The notes beneath the pieces are model-generated. The model did no database searches, was not told the DNA's origin, and worked only from the letters and a program-made list of their open reading frames with translations. From an uncultured Oscillibacter sp. (GTDB taxonomy: Bacteria; Bacillota; Clostridia; Oscillospirales; Oscillospiraceae): a stretch of 64,000 nt of DNA. The stretch lies in NCBI RefSeq assembly GCF_947654275.1, contig NZ_CANTJS010000007.1:1-64000 (forward strand), read 5' to 3'. The position numbers and the translations under genes are program-made. Below, piece after piece: positions 60,882-64,000 of this stretch (position 1 is the first letter of the stretch; each line of letters opens with the position of its first letter).

Positions 60882-61631
60882 GTGGCGGCTTCGCCTGTGA
60901 TTGTGACCCGGGGCGTGGTCCTCCGGGAGACCGAGACCCGGGAGACGGATAAAATTTTAACCCTGCTGTCGGAGGACCGGGGGAAAATTTCCGTGATTGC
61001 CCGGGGCGCCCGGCGGAAAAACTGCCGGTTTGCCGCCGGGGCCCAGTCCCTGGCCTGGTCGGAATGGACGCTGTATCAGCGGAAAGACTGGTACTATGTC
61101 AATGAGGGCTCTACCCTGGAGCTCTTCGAGGGTCTGCGGGGCGACCTGAAGGCACTGGCCCTGGGGTTCTACATGGCGGAGCTGACGGAGTGCGTCACCC
61201 TGCCGGAGGAGCCCGCGCCGGAGCTGCTGCGGCACCTGCTGAACGGGCTGTATGCCCTTTCTGCTTTACACAAGCCGCCGGAGCTGGTAAAGCCGGCCTT
61301 TGAAATGAAGCTGCTGTGTCTGGCGGGATTTGAACCGCTGGTGAATGCCTGCGAGGCCTGCGGGAGGACGGACCCGGAGGAGCCGGTTCTGAACGCGGCC
61401 CTGGGGACGCTGCGGTGCAGGCGCTGCGCCCACGACGGCGGGGTGAGCCCCCTCTGCCGGGAGTCTCTGGCGGCTCTGCGGCATATCGTATACGGAGACC
61501 CGAAACGGCTGTACTCCTTCCGCATCCCGGAGGAGGCCCTCCGGCGCCTGTCCAGGGCGGCCGGGCTGTTTCTGTCCGCCCAGCTGGAGCGGACATTCAG
61601 GACTCTCGACTTTTACGAGAGCCTGGGATGA
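60882..61631 (+). CDS. recO: DNA repair protein RecO
   Basis: A 249-residue recombination mediator that helps load RecA and anneal strands. The N-terminal OB-fold has VTRGVVLRETETRETDKILTLLSEDRGKISVIARGARR. The C-terminal zinc ribbon is CLAGFEPLVNACEACGRTDP...LRCRRCAH. It uses a GTG start (60882) after GGGAGGGAGC. Confidence 0.94.
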   Translation: MAASPVIVTRGVVLRETETRETDKILTLLSEDRGKISVIARGARRKNCRFAAGAQSLAWSEWTLYQRKDWYYVNEGSTLELFEGLRGDLKALALGFYMAELTECVTLPEEPAPELLRHLLNGLYALSALHKPPELVKPAFEMKLLCLAGFEPLVNACEACGRTDPEEPVLNAALGTLRCRRCAHDGGVSPLCRESLAALRHIVYGDPKRLYSFRIPEEALRRLSRAAGLFLSAQLERTFRTLDFYESLG

Positions 61632-61701
61632 GAGTAGAGAGTGGAGAGTTATGATACGGAAGCGGGAAATCAGGAAAACTGCGTGACAGGAGGAACCACC
61701 G

Positions 61702-64000
61702 ATGAGTGAACTGTTTGACAAATCTCTCCGCACCCTGGAGCTGCCCAGGGTGCTGCAATTATTGTCCGAGCAGGCCGTCAGCGGCGAGGCGAAAGAGAAA
61801 GCCCTCTGCATCCGGCCTGAGACGGAGACCGAGGAGGTTCTGCGCCTGCTGGACCAGACCGACGACGCCCGGCGTATGATCGGCCTGCGGGGGGCGCCCT
61901 CCTTCTCCGGGGTGAAGCCGGTGGCGGAGATTCTGGACCGGGCGGACCGGGGCGGGAGCCTCAGCACCCGGGAGCTGCTGCGGATTGCCGATCTCCTCAC
62001 CGCCGCCCGGCGGGGGAAGGAGTATTTCAGCACCGAGGACGCGGCCAGTGAGAAAACGGCCCTGGACCAGTTTTTCCTCTCCCTCCACGGGAACCGCTTT
62101 CTGGAGGAAAAAATCAAGCGCTGCATCCCCGACGAGGACACCATTGCCGACGCCGCTTCCAGCGAGCTGGCGGACATCCGGCGGCACATGCGGGCGGCCC
62201 AGGCCAGGAGCCGGCAGATTCTGCAAAAAATCATCGCCTCCCCCAGCTATGCCAAGGTGCTCCAGGAGGCCATCATCACCCAGCGGGACGGGCGCTTCGT
62301 GGTGCCTGTGAAGGCGGAGCAGAAGGGGAACCTGCCGGGGCTGGTCCATGACATCTCTTCCTCCGGGGCCACGGTGTTTGTGGAGCCCATGGGAGTGGTC
62401 CAGGCCAATAACGAATACGTGGAGCTGGAGGCTAAGGAGCAGAAGGAAATCGAACGCATCCTGGCGGAGCTGTCCGCCGAGGCGGCGGCCCACCGGCAGG
62501 ACATCCAGTGGGACTATGAGACCCTGGTGCGGCTGGACCTGATGTTTGCCAGGGGCCAGCTGAGCTACCGGATGGACGCCGTGCGGCCGGAAATCCGGCG
62601 GGACGGGGCCATTCGGCTGCGGAAGGCCCGGCATCCCCTGTTGGACCCCAAGACGGCGGTGCCCATCGACGTGGACCTGGGAGACGCCTTTGACACCCTG
62701 GTGATTACCGGCCCCAACACCGGCGGCAAGACCGTGTCCTTGAAGACCCTGGGCCTGCTGACCGTCATGGCCCAGTGCGGCCTCCACATCCCCGCGGCGG
62801 ACCGCAGCGCCGTGTCCGTCTTCGAACGGGTGCTGGCGGACATCGGGGATGAGCAGAGCATTGAACAGAGCCTGTCCACCTTCTCCGCCCACATGACCAA
62901 CATCGTGGGCATTTTGAAGGAGGCGGACGGGAAGAGCCTGATTCTCTTCGACGAGCTGGGAGCAGGCACGGACCCGGTGGAGGGCGCGGCGCTGGCCATT
63001 GCCGTCATCCAGCACGTCCGGCAGACAGGGGCGAAAATCGCCGCCACCACCCACTATGCCGAGCTGAAGAGCTTTGCCATGACCACCGGCGGGGTGGAAA
63101 ACGCCTCCTGCGAGTTCAATGTGGAGACCCTCAGCCCTACCTACCGCCTGCTGACCGGCATTCCCGGCAAGTCCAACGCCTTCGCCATTTCCCGGCGGCT
63201 GGGCCTGCCTGAGGAGGTCATCCAGGCGGCGCAGACCCAGATGAGCGGGGACAGCGTGCGGTTTGAGGATATCCTGACCCAGCTGGAGGCCAAGCGTCAG
63301 GCGCTGGAGAAGCGGGATCAGGAGTCTCAGCGCCTCTTCCTCCAGCGGGAGGAGGACGCCCGGAAAGCAAGAGAGTTCCGGGAGCAGATGGAGCGGGCCA
63401 AGGAGAACGCCCGGAGCCGGGGAGAGGCCGAGGCCAAGCGCATCCTTCGGGACGCCAAGGCGGCGGCGGACCAGACCTTTAACGAGCTGGCGGAGCTCCG
63501 GCGGCGGCAGGCGGCGGCGGAGACCGTTCAGAATCTCAACGACGCCCAGGCGGCCATCCGCTCCGGCCTGAATCAGGCGGAGGAACGCCTGCGGACGGAA
63601 AAGGACCGTCCCGCCCCCATTCCCAAGCCCAGCCGCCCCATTCAGAAAGGGGACCTGGTGGAGATTCCCGGCGTCCGGACCCCGGCGGAGGTGGTCTCTG
63701 TGGGGAAGGACGGGACGCTGCAATTGAAGTCCGGTATTCTGAAGATGAAGGCCAAGGCCGAAGAGGTCCGCCTCATCGAGGACGACGAGCGGGCCGCCCG
63801 GAAGCCCAGGACCCCGGTTTCCTCCGGCGGGTCCCGGGTGCTCCGGACCGCCGCCAGCCGGGAGCTGGACATCCGGGGGATGGAGACGCTGGAGGCCGAG
63901 AGCGTGGTGGAGGGCTTCCTCTCCGCCGCCGTCATGGGGAAGCTGGAGACGGTGACCATCATCCACGGCAAGGGCACCGGGGCCCTGCGGAAGGCCGTCC
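61702..64000 (+). CDS. mutS2: Endonuclease MutS2 (3' end outside window)
   Basis: A MutS-family ATPase, now linked to ribosome-collision rescue as well as recombination. It starts MSELFDKSLRTLELPRVLQLLSEQAVS after ACAGGAGGAACC. Walker A is GPNTGGKTVSLKTLGLL, Walker B LILFDELGAGTDP, then a coiled-coil region (about 510-630) and an Smr nuclease domain (LDIRGMETLEAESVVEGF, VTIIHGKGTGALRKAV). About 766 codons are inside the window and the last of the Smr domain runs off the edge. It is absent from the ORF track for that reason. Confidence 0.95.
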   Translation, partial: MSELFDKSLRTLELPRVLQLLSEQAVSGEAKEKALCIRPETETEEVLRLLDQTDDARRMIGLRGAPSFSGVKPVAEILDRADRGGSLSTRELLRIADLLTAARRGKEYFSTEDAASEKTALDQFFLSLHGNRFLEEKIKRCIPDEDTIADAASSELADIRRHMRAAQARSRQILQKIIASPSYAKVLQEAIITQRDGRFVVPVKAEQKGNLPGLVHDISSSGATVFVEPMGVVQANNEYVELEAKEQKEIERILAELSAEAAAHRQDIQWDYETLVRLDLMFARGQLSYRMDAVRPEIRRDGAIRLRKARHPLLDPKTAVPIDVDLGDAFDTLVITGPNTGGKTVSLKTLGLLTVMAQCGLHIPAADRSAVSVFERVLADIGDEQSIEQSLSTFSAHMTNIVGILKEADGKSLILFDELGAGTDPVEGAALAIAVIQHVRQTGAKIAATTHYAELKSFAMTTGGVENASCEFNVETLSPTYRLLTGIPGKSNAFAISRRLGLPEEVIQAAQTQMSGDSVRFEDILTQLEAKRQALEKRDQESQRLFLQREEDARKAREFREQMERAKENARSRGEAEAKRILRDAKAAADQTFNELAELRRRQAAAETVQNLNDAQAAIRSGLNQAEERLRTEKDRPAPIPKPSRPIQKGDLVEIPGVRTPAEVVSVGKDGTLQLKSGILKMKAKAEEVRLIEDDERAARKPRTPVSSGGSRVLRTAASRELDIRGMETLEAESVVEGFLSAAVMGKLETVTIIHGKGTGALRKAV

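Noticed and set aside
61759-63966. A 735-codon minus-strand frame over mutS2
   Set aside because: Shadow of mutS2, which has all family motifs but is missing from the track because it runs off the window.

Overview
The window is a stretch of chromosome from a GC-rich, Gram-positive-type anaerobe. By eye it is about 60-65% G+C. The best fit is the Oscillospiraceae or a related clostridial line. Reasons: two T-box leucine riboswitches, the Firmicutes order era-yqzL-recO-mutS2, a LexA/DinR-type SOS box before uvrB, indolepyruvate:ferredoxin oxidoreductase with an F420-hydrogenase-beta-like partner, SLH and dockerin surface proteins, and AGGAGG-type ribosome sites before nearly every gene. The species is an inference. 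I see no rRNA, tRNA, CRISPR array or intact insertion sequence.

Layout. 1-369: non-coding, dense in hairpins and short repeats. 370-2240 (-): nagB-nagA, amino-sugar catabolism. 2587-6488 (+): iorA-iorB, a small protein and an FrhB-like Fe-S flavoprotein, a ferredoxin-linked keto-acid oxidation operon. 6597-10873 (-): solute-binding protein, sensor kinase, response regulator and HAD phosphatase; this reads as a three-component sensor. It is divergent from 11092-16805 (+): binding lipoprotein, HAD hydrolase, fused permease and ATPase of an Fe3+/organophosphate-type ABC importer. 17121-20484 (-): a Leu T-box, a DUF2500-like gene and leuS. 20545-22586 (-): acyl-ACP thioesterase, a DUF4303 protein and a doubtful remnant region. 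22609-28780 (-): an SLH-anchored protein coupled to a 1628-residue dockerin-bearing M60 metallopeptidase, probably for host glycoproteins.

29315-36363 (+): prfC, an OmpR-type two-component pair, then a second Leu T-box with leuC-leuD-leuB. 36413-38008: HxlR regulator divergent from a radical SAM gene, with a GTAC operator between. 38214-40416 (-): small membrane or unknown proteins. 40850-45647 (+): thrC, alr, a DMT transporter and asparaginase. 45993-53432 (+): an unknown protein, radC, uvrB, a YjbR-like protein, two membrane proteins and a YbaK deacylase. 53425-55820: an XRE regulator divergent from a 77-residue protein, a repeat-filled gap and a duplicated-domain membrane protein. 56298-64000 (+): uvrA, a second XRE gene, era, yqzL, recO and mutS2, the last cut by the window edge.

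The spacers carry four kinds of non-coding repeat: a TIR-bounded MITE-like element with 3-bp TNA target duplications (two full copies, one with a second small element nested in it, plus palindromic half-site remnants); AT-rich GGAAT/ATTCC hairpin arrays placed inside operons between a stop codon and the next RBS; mosaic GC-rich modules shared by at least six spacers; and a 67-bp repeat found downstream of both XRE genes. The most interesting candidates for new biology are the SLH/dockerin/M60 surface pair, the importer with a roughly 110-residue insertion inside its ATPase and its linked three-component sensor, and these repeat families.
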